A DNA stretch of 64,000 nt from an uncultured Sphingopyxis sp. (GCA_936933955.1 CAKZIN010000032.1:1-64000); one strand, 5' to 3'; shown: positions 15,613-24,174, counted from the stretch's first letter. Translations and numbers: made by a program. Notes: a model not told the origin generated them from the letters alone.

Positions 15613-16818
15613 TCAGCGCAACCGGCCCAGCGCCTCCTGGATCCGCGCACAGGCGGTGCGTAGCGTGGCGCTGTCGGTGGCATAGCTGATGCGGAAGGCG
15701 GGGGAGAGGCCAAAGGCGTGTCCCGGCACCGCCGCCACGCGCGCCGCGTCGATCAGATAGTCGGTAAGGTCGGCGTCGCTGTCGATCCGCTTGCCCTCCG
15801 GCGTCGCCCGGCCGATCGTCTCGCTCGCGTCGGGGAAGACGTAAAAGGCGCCATCGGGCGTCGGGCAGTTGAGCCCCGGCGCGTCGTTGAGCATCGCCAC
15901 CACCATGTCGCGGCGTTCGCGGAAGGTGGCGTTGCGTTCCTCGAGGAAGTCCTGGTCGCCGGTCAGCGCGCCCAACGCGGCCGCCTGCGCGATCGAGCAG
16001 GGGTTGCTGGTCGATTGCGACTGGAGCTTGGCCATCGCCTTGATCAGCCAGCTCGGCCCTGCGGCATAGCCGATCCGCCAGCCGGTCATCGCATAGGCCT
16101 TGGAGCAGCCGTTGACCGTCAGCGTGCGGTCGAACAGCTGCGGATTGGCCTCCGCAAAGCTGGTGAACGGCGTCGCCGCGTACCAGACATGTTCGTACAT
16201 GTCGTCGGTCAGGATCATGACCTGGGGGTGCCGGTCGAGCACCGCCCCCAGCGCCACCAGCTCATCGCGCGAATAGGCGGCGCCGGTCGGGTTGGAGGGC
16301 GAATTGAGGATCAGCCAGCGCGTCGCGGGGGTGATCGCCGCGTCGAGCTGTTCGGGGGTGATCTTGTACCCCTGCGCGGCTCCGGCTGCGACCGGCACCG
16401 GGGTGGCGCCGGTGTAGGCGACGATGTCGGGATAGCTCACCCAATAAGGGGCGGGGATGACGACTTCGTCACCCGGCCCGACCGTCGCGGCAAGCGCATT
16501 GAAGATGACGTGTTTGCCACCCACGGAGACGATGACGTCGCCAGCGGCGTAGTCGAGCGCATTGTCGCGGCGAAATTTCTGCGCGACCGCCTCGCGTAGC
16601 GCGAGCGTGCCGGGGACGTCGGTATATTTGGTCTCGCCACGGCGGATGGCGGCGATCGCGGCTTCCTTGACGAAATCGGGCGTGTCGAAGTCGGGCTCTC
16701 CCGCCGACAGGCCGATGATGTCGACCCCCTGCCGCTTCAGCTCCGCGACGCGCGCGGTCATGGCGAGCGTCGCCGATGGCTGGATGCGATCGATCGCGGC
16801 GGACAGGCGCGGCTGCAT
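15613..16818 (-). CDS. PLP-dependent class I aminotransferase (aspartate/prephenate type)
   Basis: A 401-residue fold-type I aminotransferase of subgroup Ib. The N-terminus reads SATLAMTARVAELKRQGVDIIGLSAGEPDFDTP, the substrate/PLP region NSPSNPTGAAYS, the PLP-phosphate region DDMYEH, and the Schiff-base lysine lies in NGCSKAYAMTGWRIGYA. This pattern fits aspartate aminotransferase, which in alphaproteobacteria may also use prephenate. I used the ATG preceded by GGGGGA, 18 codons inside the open frame. It follows the fused pabB-pabC gene by 28 bases on the same strand, so both may be in one transcript of amino acid/folate metabolism. Confidence 0.93.
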   Translation of the reverse strand: MQPRLSAAIDRIQPSATLAMTARVAELKRQGVDIIGLSAGEPDFDTPDFVKEAAIAAIRRGETKYTDVPGTLALREAVAQKFRRDNALDYAAGDVIVSVGGKHVIFNALAATVGPGDEVVIPAPYWVSYPDIVAYTGATPVPVAAGAAQGYKITPEQLDAAITPATRWLILNSPSNPTGAAYSRDELVALGAVLDRHPQVMILTDDMYEHVWYAATPFTSFAEANPQLFDRTLTVNGCSKAYAMTGWRIGYAAGPSWLIKAMAKLQSQSTSNPCSIAQAAALGALTGDQDFLEERNATFRERRDMVVAMLNDAPGLNCPTPDGAFYVFPDASETIGRATPEGKRIDSDADLTDYLIDAARVAAVPGHAFGLSPAFRISYATDSATLRTACARIQEALGRLR

Positions 16819-16846
16819 GGATCCCCCTTTGGCTGCGAGGCGAGGG

Positions 16847-18640
16847 TTAGAGCGCGTCGCGCTCCATCGCAACCGCCGCGCCCACCAGTTGCGCCGGCAT
16901 CAGTCCCCGCAGCGCGTTACCGAGAAAGAAGCCTTGGGCAAGGTCGTCGGCGACCAGCTCCGCCTCCTGCGCGCGGCCCTGCGCGATCAGCTCGCCGCGC
17001 AGCACGCCGGGGAGTACGCCGCGGCTGAGCGGGGGTGTCAGTAGCGCACCGTCGCGCTCGACGAACAGGCTGGTCCAGCTGCCTTCGGTAAGTGCGCCGT
17101 CGGTATCGAGCATCACCACCTCGTCCGCTCCCGTCCCGGCAGCAGCCAGCGCGGCGCGGTGGGGGCGGCGGTCGCTGGTCTTGTGCGCGAAACGCACGTC
17201 CTCGCTCAAACCGGGTCGCGGCACCAGCGCGACGCGCAGCGGGTGATCGGGGGTCTGTGGCATTGCCCGGACCTCCACCGCCAGCGCGCCGCTCCGCCCC
17301 AGTCGCACGCGAACCTGAGCGGCGTCGCGCATCCGGAAGGTCGCATGCTGGAGGAGGTTGCGCAGCGCGTGGCGGTCAAATCGAAACTCCAGCGCGTGCG
17401 CGCTCGCCGACAGCCGCGCGAGATGCGCGTCGAGCCGCGCGATCCCCCGCTCGGGATCGAACGCCATCGTCTCGATTAGGTCGAAAGTCCCCGCCGATGC
17501 CACGAAAGCCCCCTTCGCCCGGCACTCGTCCCACTCCGCCGCGGCGCGGCTGTCGGCGACGATACCGGATCCGAGCCCCAGCGTGGCGCGGCGACGCCTC
17601 CCGCGCAAGCCGCGCGGCTCTGCCGGTAAAGTGAGCGTGCGAATGGCGACGTTGAAGCAGGCGCTGCCGTCGGGCGCGATATGACCGATGCTGCCGGTAT
17701 AGAGCCCGCGCGGAGCCCCCTCGATCGCGCGCAGTCGCTCCATCGCCGAGCGCTTGGGCGCGCCGGTGATTGAACCGCAGGGGAATAGCGCTGCGATGAC
17801 GTCGAACACGTCGCACCCCTCCCGCAATTCCGCGCGGATATCCGACACCATCTGGTGCAGCGTTGGATAGGTTTCGACTGCGAACAGCCGCGGCACCGCG
17901 ACGCTTCCCGGAGCGGCGACGCGGGAGAGATCGTTGCGCAGCAGGTCGACGATCATCAGGTTTTCCGCGCGCTGCTTGGGATCGGCGGCGAGCGCATCGC
18001 GCCGCGCGACGTCATCCGCGCTGCTCGCACCGCGCCGCGCAGTCCCCTTCATCGGCCGCGCGAGCAGCTCGCCCGACGCATCGAGCGCGAAGAAGAGTTC
18101 GGGGGAGAGGCTCAGGACATGGCGTTGGTCGTTGGCGATTAGCGCGCCGTAACGCGCCTCCGCACGTCGCCGCAGCCCAGCAAAGGCGCTGCCGAGCGGA
18201 CCCTCCACCCCCACACTCGCAGCAAAGGTGAGGTTGGCCTGATAGAAATCACCCGCAGCGATGTGATGCTGCACCGCCGCGTGGCGTGCCGCGTAGGCGT
18301 CGAACGCGATCTCCGGTTGTGGAGCGCCCACCCACGCCGCATCGGCTTCTCCGAGCCAGCCGGCCAGCGCCTCTTCGCTCAGCAGCTGCGGCTCGCCGAA
18401 CGCACCGAACCAGGCAGTGACGTCACCACTTGCATCTGCGGTGCCCAACCCCGGTTCGATCGCCAACGCCGCTTCATAGTCGAGGTAGCCGGCGAGATGG
18501 AGCCCGCGCCGGTGCCAGTCGCGCAGCGTCTGCCAATACTGCGCGGCATCCTCACCGCTTCTGAGGCTCGCCTGCGCGAAAGGCTCGCGGAACAGTCGCG
18601 CGGGACCGTCGGGCGTCCCCCACCCGCGGTCGAACAGCAC
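16847..18640 (-). CDS. pabB: Fused aminodeoxychorismate synthase component I and aminodeoxychorismate lyase
   Basis: A 597-residue fusion for making p-aminobenzoate for folate. The N-terminal chorismate-binding domain (about 1-370) has MKGTARRG, IVDLLRNDLSRVA and CGSITGAPKRSAMERL. The C-terminal domain (about 385-597) is a class IV PLP lyase/aminotransferase like PabC, with HKTSDR carrying the candidate PLP lysine, DEVVMLDTDGALTEGSWTS and the GVLPGVLR motif. The glutaminase subunit PabA is not in the window. The start is a GTG with no clear Shine-Dalgarno; it lies 23 bases after the upstream gene's stop, so re-initiation is possible. Confidence 0.93.
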   Translation of the reverse strand: MLFDRGWGTPDGPARLFREPFAQASLRSGEDAAQYWQTLRDWHRRGLHLAGYLDYEAALAIEPGLGTADASGDVTAWFGAFGEPQLLSEEALAGWLGEADAAWVGAPQPEIAFDAYAARHAAVQHHIAAGDFYQANLTFAASVGVEGPLGSAFAGLRRRAEARYGALIANDQRHVLSLSPELFFALDASGELLARPMKGTARRGASSADDVARRDALAADPKQRAENLMIVDLLRNDLSRVAAPGSVAVPRLFAVETYPTLHQMVSDIRAELREGCDVFDVIAALFPCGSITGAPKRSAMERLRAIEGAPRGLYTGSIGHIAPDGSACFNVAIRTLTLPAEPRGLRGRRRRATLGLGSGIVADSRAAAEWDECRAKGAFVASAGTFDLIETMAFDPERGIARLDAHLARLSASAHALEFRFDRHALRNLLQHATFRMRDAAQVRVRLGRSGALAVEVRAMPQTPDHPLRVALVPRPGLSEDVRFAHKTSDRRPHRAALAAAGTGADEVVMLDTDGALTEGSWTSLFVERDGALLTPPLSRGVLPGVLRGELIAQGRAQEAELVADDLAQGFFLGNALRGLMPAQLVGAAVAMERDAL

Positions 18641-18663
18641 GAAGGGTGAGGGAGAGTCGCCGC

Positions 18664-19167
18664 TCAGCGCCGCTTCACGCGATGCGTACTGCGCCCGATG
18701 ACCGTGCGATAATCGCCGAAACCGGTGCGGCGGATGACCATCGGGCTACCGACTGCGGGGAGCGATTCGTTGACCTCGCCCTGGTAGGTGCCCCAGCGCT
18801 GGCCGTTCTCGAGCACGATCTGGACCTGCCCCATCTGGTCGTAGGAGGCCGCGCGGACGGTGGAGCTTATCTCGTCCACCGGCTGGATGGGGCGGTCCTC
18901 CCGGTTGAGGATGGTCTGCCCGAACGCGTCGACCGCGTCGCGGCGGCGGCGCGCTTCGTCGACCACGCGCACCTGTCCCGACTCCTCCGCGGCGGCAACC
19001 TGCGCCACCTGCCGGTCGTAGCATGCGAGCCGCGCGGCGGGGTCGGCCTCCCCCCGGCAAGCGTAAAGGCCTTGCAGAGAAACGGGCGGCGTTTCGGGGG
19101 CGCGCTGCGCCAGCGCGGGGGTCGCGAGCGGGGCGATCGCCGCCGCCATCCACCAAGCTGCTCTCAT
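18664..19167 (-). CDS. Exported protein of unknown function
   Basis: A 167-residue protein with an N-terminal signal peptide (MRAAWWMAAAIAPLATPALAQ) and a mature part with CRGEADPAARLACYDRQVA, a two-cysteine pattern that recurs in alphaproteobacterial periplasmic proteins and often marks a small N-terminal helical cap. The C-terminal half (QVQIVLENGQRWGTYQGE, then SPMVIRRTGFGDYRTVI) looks like a small beta domain. I prefer the internal ATG that begins the signal peptide over one nine codons earlier. It is upstream of pabB in the same direction. No defined function. Confidence 0.65.
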   Translation of the reverse strand: MRAAWWMAAAIAPLATPALAQRAPETPPVSLQGLYACRGEADPAARLACYDRQVAQVAAAEESGQVRVVDEARRRRDAVDAFGQTILNREDRPIQPVDEISSTVRAASYDQMGQVQIVLENGQRWGTYQGEVNESLPAVGSPMVIRRTGFGDYRTVIGRSTHRVKRR

Positions 19168-19275
19168 ATCCAGCGTCCACTCCCGAATTGCCAAGGCTGT
19201 GCGCCAACCCTAAGCGCGAGCGAACCGCGCTGACAACCGCGCGGATACCCAGCAGCACGGGAAGCGAAACATTCT

Positions 19276-20463
19276 ATGGCCGCCATGGTCCCCTTTGACT
19301 GGTCCGATCCGTTCGCGCTCGACGCGCAGCTGACCGATGAGGAGCGCATGGTGCGCGACGCCGCGCACGGCTTTGCGCAATCGAGCTTGCAGCCACGCGT
19401 AATCCAGGCCTTTCGCGACGAGGTGGACGCGCCCGAACTGTTCGCCATGTTCGGCGAAGCGGGGCTGCTGGGCGTCACCATCCCCGCCGAATATGGCGGC
19501 GCGGGCGCATCCTATGTCGCCTACGGCCTCGTCGCGCGGGAGATCGAGCGCGTCGATTCGGGCTATCGGTCGATGGCCAGCGTGCAGTCGAGCCTCGTCA
19601 TGCATCCGATCCACGCCTACGGCTCGGAGGCGCAGCGACGGAAATATCTCCCCGGGCTGGCGAGCGGCCAGCTGATCGGCTGTTTCGGCCTCACCGAACC
19701 CGACGCGGGCAGCGATCCTGGCGGCATGCGCACCGTGGCAAAGCCGCTCCCCGGTGGCGGCTACCGCTTGTCCGGCAGCAAGACGTGGATCAGCAACTCG
19801 CCCTTCGCCGACGTGTTCGTCGTGTGGGCGAAATCGGAGGCGCACGACGGCGCCATTCGCGGTTTCATCCTCGAGAAGGGCATGAGGGGCCTCACCGCGC
19901 CCAAGATCGAGGGCAAGATGTCGCTGCGCGCGTCGACCACCGGCATGATCGTGATGGACGACGTCGAGGTGGGTGACGATGCGCTGCTGCCCGACGTGTC
20001 GGGGCTGAAGGGACCGTTCGGCTGCCTCAACCGCGCGCGCTACGGCATCAGTTGGGGGGCGATGGGCGCGGCAGAGTTCTGCTTCCACGCGGCGCGGCAA
20101 TATGGCCTCGACCGGAAACAGTTCGGTCGACCGCTCGCGGGCACGCAGCTTTATCAGAAAAAGCTCGCGGACATGATGGTCGACATCGCGCTCGGCTTGC
20201 AGGCGTCCTTGCGCGTCGGGCGGCTGATGGACGAAGGCGCGTTCGCGCCGGAGATGATCTCGATGGTCAAGCGCAACAACGTCGGCAAGGCGCTCGACAT
20301 CGCCCGCACCGCGCGCGACATGCACGGCGGCAACGGCATTTCCGAGGAATATCAGGTGATGCGCCACATGGTGAACCTCGAAACGGTCAACACCTACGAA
20401 GGCGCGCACGACGTCCACGCCCTGATCCTGGGTCGCGCCATCACCGGCATCGCCGCGTTCTGA
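19276..20463 (+). CDS. gcdH: Glutaryl-CoA dehydrogenase (acyl-CoA dehydrogenase family)
   Basis: A 395-residue FAD enzyme that oxidises and decarboxylates glutaryl-CoA to crotonyl-CoA in lysine, tryptophan or glutarate breakdown. Acyl-CoA dehydrogenase signatures are present: CFGLTEPDAGSDPGGM, YRLSGSKTWISNSPFADVFVVWAK, RKQFGRPLAGTQLYQKKLADM and ARDMHGGNGISEEY. The C-terminal NTYEGAHDVHALILGRAITGIAAF is characteristic of the glutaryl-CoA subgroup and contains the candidate catalytic glutamate (YEG). A class III CoA-transferase follows and could supply glutaryl-CoA, which supports the assignment. Confidence 0.9.
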   Translation: MAAMVPFDWSDPFALDAQLTDEERMVRDAAHGFAQSSLQPRVIQAFRDEVDAPELFAMFGEAGLLGVTIPAEYGGAGASYVAYGLVAREIERVDSGYRSMASVQSSLVMHPIHAYGSEAQRRKYLPGLASGQLIGCFGLTEPDAGSDPGGMRTVAKPLPGGGYRLSGSKTWISNSPFADVFVVWAKSEAHDGAIRGFILEKGMRGLTAPKIEGKMSLRASTTGMIVMDDVEVGDDALLPDVSGLKGPFGCLNRARYGISWGAMGAAEFCFHAARQYGLDRKQFGRPLAGTQLYQKKLADMMVDIALGLQASLRVGRLMDEGAFAPEMISMVKRNNVGKALDIARTARDMHGGNGISEEYQVMRHMVNLETVNTYEGAHDVHALILGRAITGIAAF

Positions 20464-20495
20464 TTCTCGGGAGAGGTTTGGTTCTCAACTCCGCT

Positions 20496-20567
20496 GTCGC
20501 TCCGGGCTCGACCCGGGGTCACGCTGGGGATGAACCTTAGGCCGGACTCCTAGCGGATCCGGGGCGA
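20496..20567. repeat. Inverted repeat of the GTCGCYCCGG...CCGGGGCGAC family
   Basis: GTCGCTCCGGGCTCGACCCG plus GGGTC (from 20496) and ATCCGGGGCGAC (20556-20567) form an imperfect head-to-head pair between the dehydrogenase and the CoA-transferase. It is related to the elements near 3.2 and 12.8 kb. Confidence 0.6.
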
Positions 20568-20598
20568 CGTCGTCGGGTTGAAAGGGGGGATAGGAGCC

Positions 20599-21750
20599 AT
20601 GCACAGCAACGACCCCCGCCCGCTCGCCGGAGTACGCGTGCTCGAATTGGCGCGGGTGCTGGCTGGACCGTGGGCGGGGCAGCTGCTCGCGGACCTCGGC
20701 GCCGAAGTCATCAAGGTGGAGAGCCCCCAGGGCGACGATACGCGCCGCTGGGGGCCGCCGTTCGACGCTGACGGCACCGCCGCCTATTTTCACAGCTGCA
20801 ACCGCGGCAAAGCCTCGATCGTCGCGGACTTTGCCAACCCCGACGACCTCGCCCGAGTGCGTCAGCTGGCCAGCGAAGCGGACGTGCTGATCGAGAATTT
20901 CAAGCTCGGCGGGCTCGCAAAATATGGCCTCGACGCCGCCACCCTGCGCGCCGCCAACGCAGGCCTGATCTACTGCTCGATCACCGGCTTCGGCCAGACC
21001 GGCCCATACGCCCCGCGCCCGGGCTACGACTTCGTGGTGCAGGGGATGAGCGGGATCATGGACCTGACGGGAGAGCCGGAGGGCAGCCCGCAAAAAATCG
21101 GCGTCGCCTTCGCCGACATCTTCACCGGCATGTATGCGACCGTCGCGATCCAGGCCGCGCTGATCCGTCGCGCGCGCACTGGGACAGGCGACCACATCGA
21201 CATGAGCCTCCTCGACGTCATGACCGGCGTGCTCGCCAATCAGGGGATGAATGCGCTGTTCGGGCAGGTGCCGACGCGCATGCGCAATGCGCACCCCAAT
21301 GTCGCGCCCTACAGCGTTTACCGTTGCGCCGACGGCTGGTTCATCCTCGCCGTCGGCAACGACCGCCAGTTCGCCAGCGCCTGCCGGGTGCTGGAACTCG
21401 ACGCCCTTGGGAGCGACGCGCGCTTTGCCACCAACGCCGGGCGGCTCGAGCATCGCGAGGCGATGAGCGAGGCGCTCAACACCGCGACGTCACGCTGGCC
21501 ATGCGACGCGCTGCTCGCCGCGCTGGCGGAGGCGGGGGTGCCCGCCGGGCCGATCAACCGCGTCGACGAAGCGCTCGCCGATCCGCACGTCGCGAGCCGA
21601 GGGCTGGTGCTCGACATGGCGCGCGAGGACGGCACCCACGTCCCGGGCTTGGCGACGCCGATCCGCTTTGCCGAAGCGGCGCTGGCGACACCCCGCCCCT
21701 CCCCGCGGCTGGGCGAGAATGGGGCGCTGGCTGGCTTCACGCAGCGGTAG
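20599..21750 (+). CDS. CaiB/BaiF family (class III) CoA-transferase
   Basis: A 383-residue CoA-transferase of the formyl-CoA transferase family, which moves CoA between carboxylates through an aspartyl-CoA anhydride. Family landmarks are LAGVRVLELARVLAGPWAGQLLADLGAEVIKVE at the N-terminus, CNRGKASIVADF, and HIDMSLLDVMTGVLAN with the candidate catalytic aspartate (DMSLLD) near residue 200. The ATG with GGAG eight bases upstream was chosen. The neighbouring glutaryl-CoA dehydrogenase suggests glutarate as the acceptor, with succinyl-CoA as likely donor; this is inference from context. Confidence 0.85.
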   Translation: MHSNDPRPLAGVRVLELARVLAGPWAGQLLADLGAEVIKVESPQGDDTRRWGPPFDADGTAAYFHSCNRGKASIVADFANPDDLARVRQLASEADVLIENFKLGGLAKYGLDAATLRAANAGLIYCSITGFGQTGPYAPRPGYDFVVQGMSGIMDLTGEPEGSPQKIGVAFADIFTGMYATVAIQAALIRRARTGTGDHIDMSLLDVMTGVLANQGMNALFGQVPTRMRNAHPNVAPYSVYRCADGWFILAVGNDRQFASACRVLELDALGSDARFATNAGRLEHREAMSEALNTATSRWPCDALLAALAEAGVPAGPINRVDEALADPHVASRGLVLDMAREDGTHVPGLATPIRFAEAALATPRPSPRLGENGALAGFTQR

Positions 21751-21840
21751 GCTGCCCCCCCCCCTCCACCTTGTCGGAAGGGGGAAGGGGGCACGCCCGG
21801 CTTGCCCGTACCCGCGGCAAGGCGCATAGCCCTCGCCGCC

Positions 21841-22368
21841 ATGCTGTCGCAGAAAACCCGCTACACCATTCGCGCGCTGCAGCATCTCGCGGACCATTAT
21901 GGCGAGGGGCATATTCCGCTCGGCGATATCGCCGACGCGCAGCACATCCCGCGTAAGTTCCTGACTATCATACTCAGCGAGATGGCGCGGGCAGGGCTCG
22001 TCGCATCGCAGCGGGGGCGCGACGGGGGGTATCGGCTGGGCCTCGCGCCGGTCGACATTCGCTATGGCGACATCGTCCGGCTGACGCGGGGGAGCCTCGC
22101 GCTGGTGCCGTGCGCCAGCCGGTTTGCGCACGAAACCTGCCGCAACTGCCTCCCCGAAAAAGAGTGCCGCCTGCGTGCGCTGATGATCCAGGTGCGCGAC
22201 GAGACTGCGGCGGTGCTCGACCGGCTGACGCTCGCCGACCGTATCGACCCGGCGGCGCTGTTCGAGGGCGAGGAGGCGGGAGCGGAGGAGATGCCCCCCG
22301 CCAGCGCCAACCTGCCGCAGCCCGCCGTGCCGCGACCGCCCGCTGACGGCGTCCTCGCCGCGGAGTGA
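21841..22368 (+). CDS. Rrf2 family transcriptional regulator
   Basis: A 175-residue winged-helix regulator. The N-terminal MLSQKTRYTIRALQHLADHY and the recognition region IPRKFLTIILSEMARAGLVASQRGRDGGYRL are typical Rrf2. Cysteines in LVPCASRFAHETCRNCLPEKECRLR match the position of the Fe-S-binding cluster region of IscR/NsrR-type members, so iron-sulfur or redox sensing is likely. The C-terminal ~30 residues are Pro/Ala-rich and not conserved. Its TGA overlaps the GTG of gluQ (GTGA). Target genes cannot be deduced from the sequence. Confidence 0.88.
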   Translation: MLSQKTRYTIRALQHLADHYGEGHIPLGDIADAQHIPRKFLTIILSEMARAGLVASQRGRDGGYRLGLAPVDIRYGDIVRLTRGSLALVPCASRFAHETCRNCLPEKECRLRALMIQVRDETAAVLDRLTLADRIDPAALFEGEEAGAEEMPPASANLPQPAVPRPPADGVLAAE

Positions 22369-23336
22369 GCATCGCCACCCGCTTCGCGCCTTCGCCGACG
22401 GGCGCGCTGCACCTCGGCCACGCTTATGCCGCGCTGATCGCGCATGACGTCGCGCGCGCGGCGGGGGGCGCGTTTCTGCTGCGCTTCGACGATCTCGACA
22501 CCGGCCGCGTCAAGCCGGGCGCAGACGCGGCGATCCTCCGCCAGCTTGCCGCGCTGGGGGTCGAGCCCGATGCAGCCCCCGTCTACCAGTCGCAACGCAC
22601 GGCGCTGTATGACCAGTCGCTGGCGACGCTGGCCGAGGCCGGGCTGACCTACCCCTGCTTCTGCACGCGGCGCGAAATTGCGGCCGAGATCGCGGCGTCG
22701 GCGTCGGCGCCACACGGGATCGACGGGCCGCTCTACCCCGGCACTTGCCGCCACCTCTCTTCCGAGCGCCGGGCCAAACGCATCGCTGCCGGGGAGCCAC
22801 ACGCCATCCGCCTCGATGCGGCGCGGGCGGCAGAGCAGGCGGGGCCGCTCAGCTGGCAGGATCAGCGGCGGGGCGATGACCCTCACCCTCCCGGCGCTGC
22901 GCGCCTCCCTCCCTCTCCCGGTGCGAGAGGGACCGCATACCCCTCTCCCAGTGGGGGAGGGATGGGCCCATGGTCCCACCCCTGCATGCCGCTCGTTGCC
23001 GGTGACGTCGTGCTGAAACGACGCGATGGCGCGCATGCCTATCACCTCGCCAGCACGGTCGACGATGCCGCCGTGGGGGTGAGCGACGTCACGCGCGGCG
23101 CGGACCTGTTTGCAGCGACGCATGTTCACCGTTTGCTGCAGGCGCTGCTCGGCCTCCCCACGCCGCGCTATCACCATCACGCGCTGGTCGCCGATGTACA
23201 GGGGCGGCGGTTGGCGACGCGCGATGCGGTCGCCGACCTCGATGCGCTCGCGCGCGCCGGTTGGAGTGGCGAAGCGCTCGCTCACGCGATCCGTATCGGA
23301 CAATTGCCGCTTGGGTTTATGCTGGTGGAGGGGTAG
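22365..23336 (+). CDS. gluQ: Glutamyl-Q tRNA(Asp) synthetase carrying an in-frame palindromic insert
   Basis: A GltX-like enzyme lacking the anticodon domain that attaches glutamate to queuosine at position 34 of tRNA-Asp. The HIGH-type motif is HLGHAYAA (residues 16-23); zinc ligands are in YPCFCTRRE (96-104) and LYPGTC (123-128), and catalytic-loop remnants are in GRRLATRD. The normal run LSWQDQRRG... to ...AGDVVLKRRDGAHAYHLA is interrupted by about 39 Pro/Gly/Ser-rich residues (about 171-209) that match no GluQ core element and are encoded by tandem hairpins. The frame is kept, so the protein may still fold with a loop, or the gene may be decaying. It starts at a GTG overlapping the Rrf2 stop. 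Confidence 0.85.
   Translation: MSIATRFAPSPTGALHLGHAYAALIAHDVARAAGGAFLLRFDDLDTGRVKPGADAAILRQLAALGVEPDAAPVYQSQRTALYDQSLATLAEAGLTYPCFCTRREIAAEIAASASAPHGIDGPLYPGTCRHLSSERRAKRIAAGEPHAIRLDAARAAEQAGPLSWQDQRRGDDPHPPGAARLPPSPGARGTAYPSPSGGGMGPWSHPCMPLVAGDVVLKRRDGAHAYHLASTVDDAAVGVSDVTRGADLFAATHVHRLLQALLGLPTPRYHHHALVADVQGRRLATRDAVADLDALARAGWSGEALAHAIRIGQLPLGFMLVEG
22875..22991. repeat. REP-like palindromic element inserted in-frame in gluQ
   Basis: A 117-base stretch with consecutive hairpins. CCCTCTC...GAGAGGG (22911-22931) is followed by CCCTCTCCC...GGGGGAGGG (22941-22961, one G-T wobble) and the palindrome TGGGCCCA (22963-22970). The composition is pyrimidine/purine block-like, unlike the surrounding gluQ codons, and resembles the intergenic palindromes at 7859-7879 and 21757-21791. 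Edges are approximate. Confidence 0.7.
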
Positions 23337-23345
23337 GGACAGAAT

Positions 23346-23567
23346 ATGAACGTCGCCATCATCCTCCTGATCGTCGCCGCCGCCGCTATGGTGCTGTTCA
23401 GCCTGGTGCGCGGGCTGATCTATTTCTCGCAAAGCCGCGAGGGCGCCATCTCCGCCGACGGCACCGACCTCCACCTAATGCAGAACAAGATGATGTTCGC
23501 GCGCGTCAAATGGCAGGCGATCGCGATCATCCTGCTGGTGGTGCTCGGCATGGTTGCGGCCAACTGA
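23346..23567 (+). CDS. HIG1-domain small membrane protein
   Basis: A 73-residue protein with two transmembrane helices (about 4-24 and 53-71) joined by a short loop containing LMQNKMMFARVKWQAIAI, the signature of the hypoxia-induced HIG1 family. Bacterial and mitochondrial HIG1 proteins associate with cytochrome oxidase or respiratory supercomplexes. In many sphingomonads the gene lies next to the cobalamin adenosyltransferase, as it does here (20 bases before it). A role in respiration is inferred from the family only. Confidence 0.82.
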   Translation: MNVAIILLIVAAAAMVLFSLVRGLIYFSQSREGAISADGTDLHLMQNKMMFARVKWQAIAIILLVVLGMVAAN

Positions 23568-23586
23568 GCCAACGGGTCGCGGTTCG

Positions 23587-24174
23587 ATGGTCAAGCTGAA
23601 CCGCATCTACACCCGCACCGGCGATGCCGGCGACAGCGGGCTGGTCGACGGCACGCGCCGCGCCAAGCACGACCCGCTGTTCGCGGCGATCGGCGATGTG
23701 GACGAGGCCAACAGCGCCATCGGCCTGGCACGTGCCGCCGCCGAAGAGTCGCTCAGCAGCGAGCTCGCGTGGATTCAGAGCGACCTGTTCGACCTCGGCG
23801 CCGACCTTGCCACGCCCGCCCATCCTGACCGCGCGGATCCTTTTGCGCCGGGGGAGATGGAGCTGCGCATCGTCGCGGCGCAGGTGGAACGGCTCGAACG
23901 CGGTATCGACACGATGACGTCGCGGCTCCAGCCGCTCACGAGTTTCGTCCTGCCGGGCGGCACCGAGCTTGCCGCGCGACTGCACCTTGCCCGTGCGAGC
24001 GTGCGCCGTGCCGAGCGCAGCGCCGTCGCGGTGGCAGCGCAGGAGCCGGTCAACCCGACCGCGCTCGCTTACCTCAACCGCCTGTCGGACTGGCTCTTCA
24101 CTGCCGCGCGTATCGCCAACGACGGAGGGCGCGGCGATGTAGTGTGGGTGCCCGGCGCGGGACGAGCGCGATGA
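23587..24174 (+). CDS. Cob(I)alamin adenosyltransferase, PduO type
   Basis: A 195-residue trimeric-type ATP:corrinoid adenosyltransferase that makes adenosylcobalamin. The ATP-binding N-terminal motif is KLNRIYTRTGDAGDSGLVDG (residues 3-22), followed by GDVDEANSAIG, and the later motifs FVLPGG, LHLARASVRRAER and YLNRLSDWLFTAARIAN are typical. The start ATG has no strong Shine-Dalgarno. Its TGA overlaps the egtB ATG (ATGA). No cobalamin riboswitch was found upstream and no other cobalamin gene is present. Confidence 0.93.
   Translation: MVKLNRIYTRTGDAGDSGLVDGTRRAKHDPLFAAIGDVDEANSAIGLARAAAEESLSSELAWIQSDLFDLGADLATPAHPDRADPFAPGEMELRIVAAQVERLERGIDTMTSRLQPLTSFVLPGGTELAARLHLARASVRRAERSAVAVAAQEPVNPTALAYLNRLSDWLFTAARIANDGGRGDVVWVPGAGRAR

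Noticed and set aside
22365..23336. gluQ as a frameshifted pseudogene
   Set aside because: The reading frame stays open through the insert and both flanking parts are recognisable, so I call it an insertion in an intact frame.
23337..23586. Cobalamin riboswitch upstream of the adenosyltransferase
   Set aside because: The space is occupied by the HIG1 gene and only 20 bases remain, too short for a B12 riboswitch.
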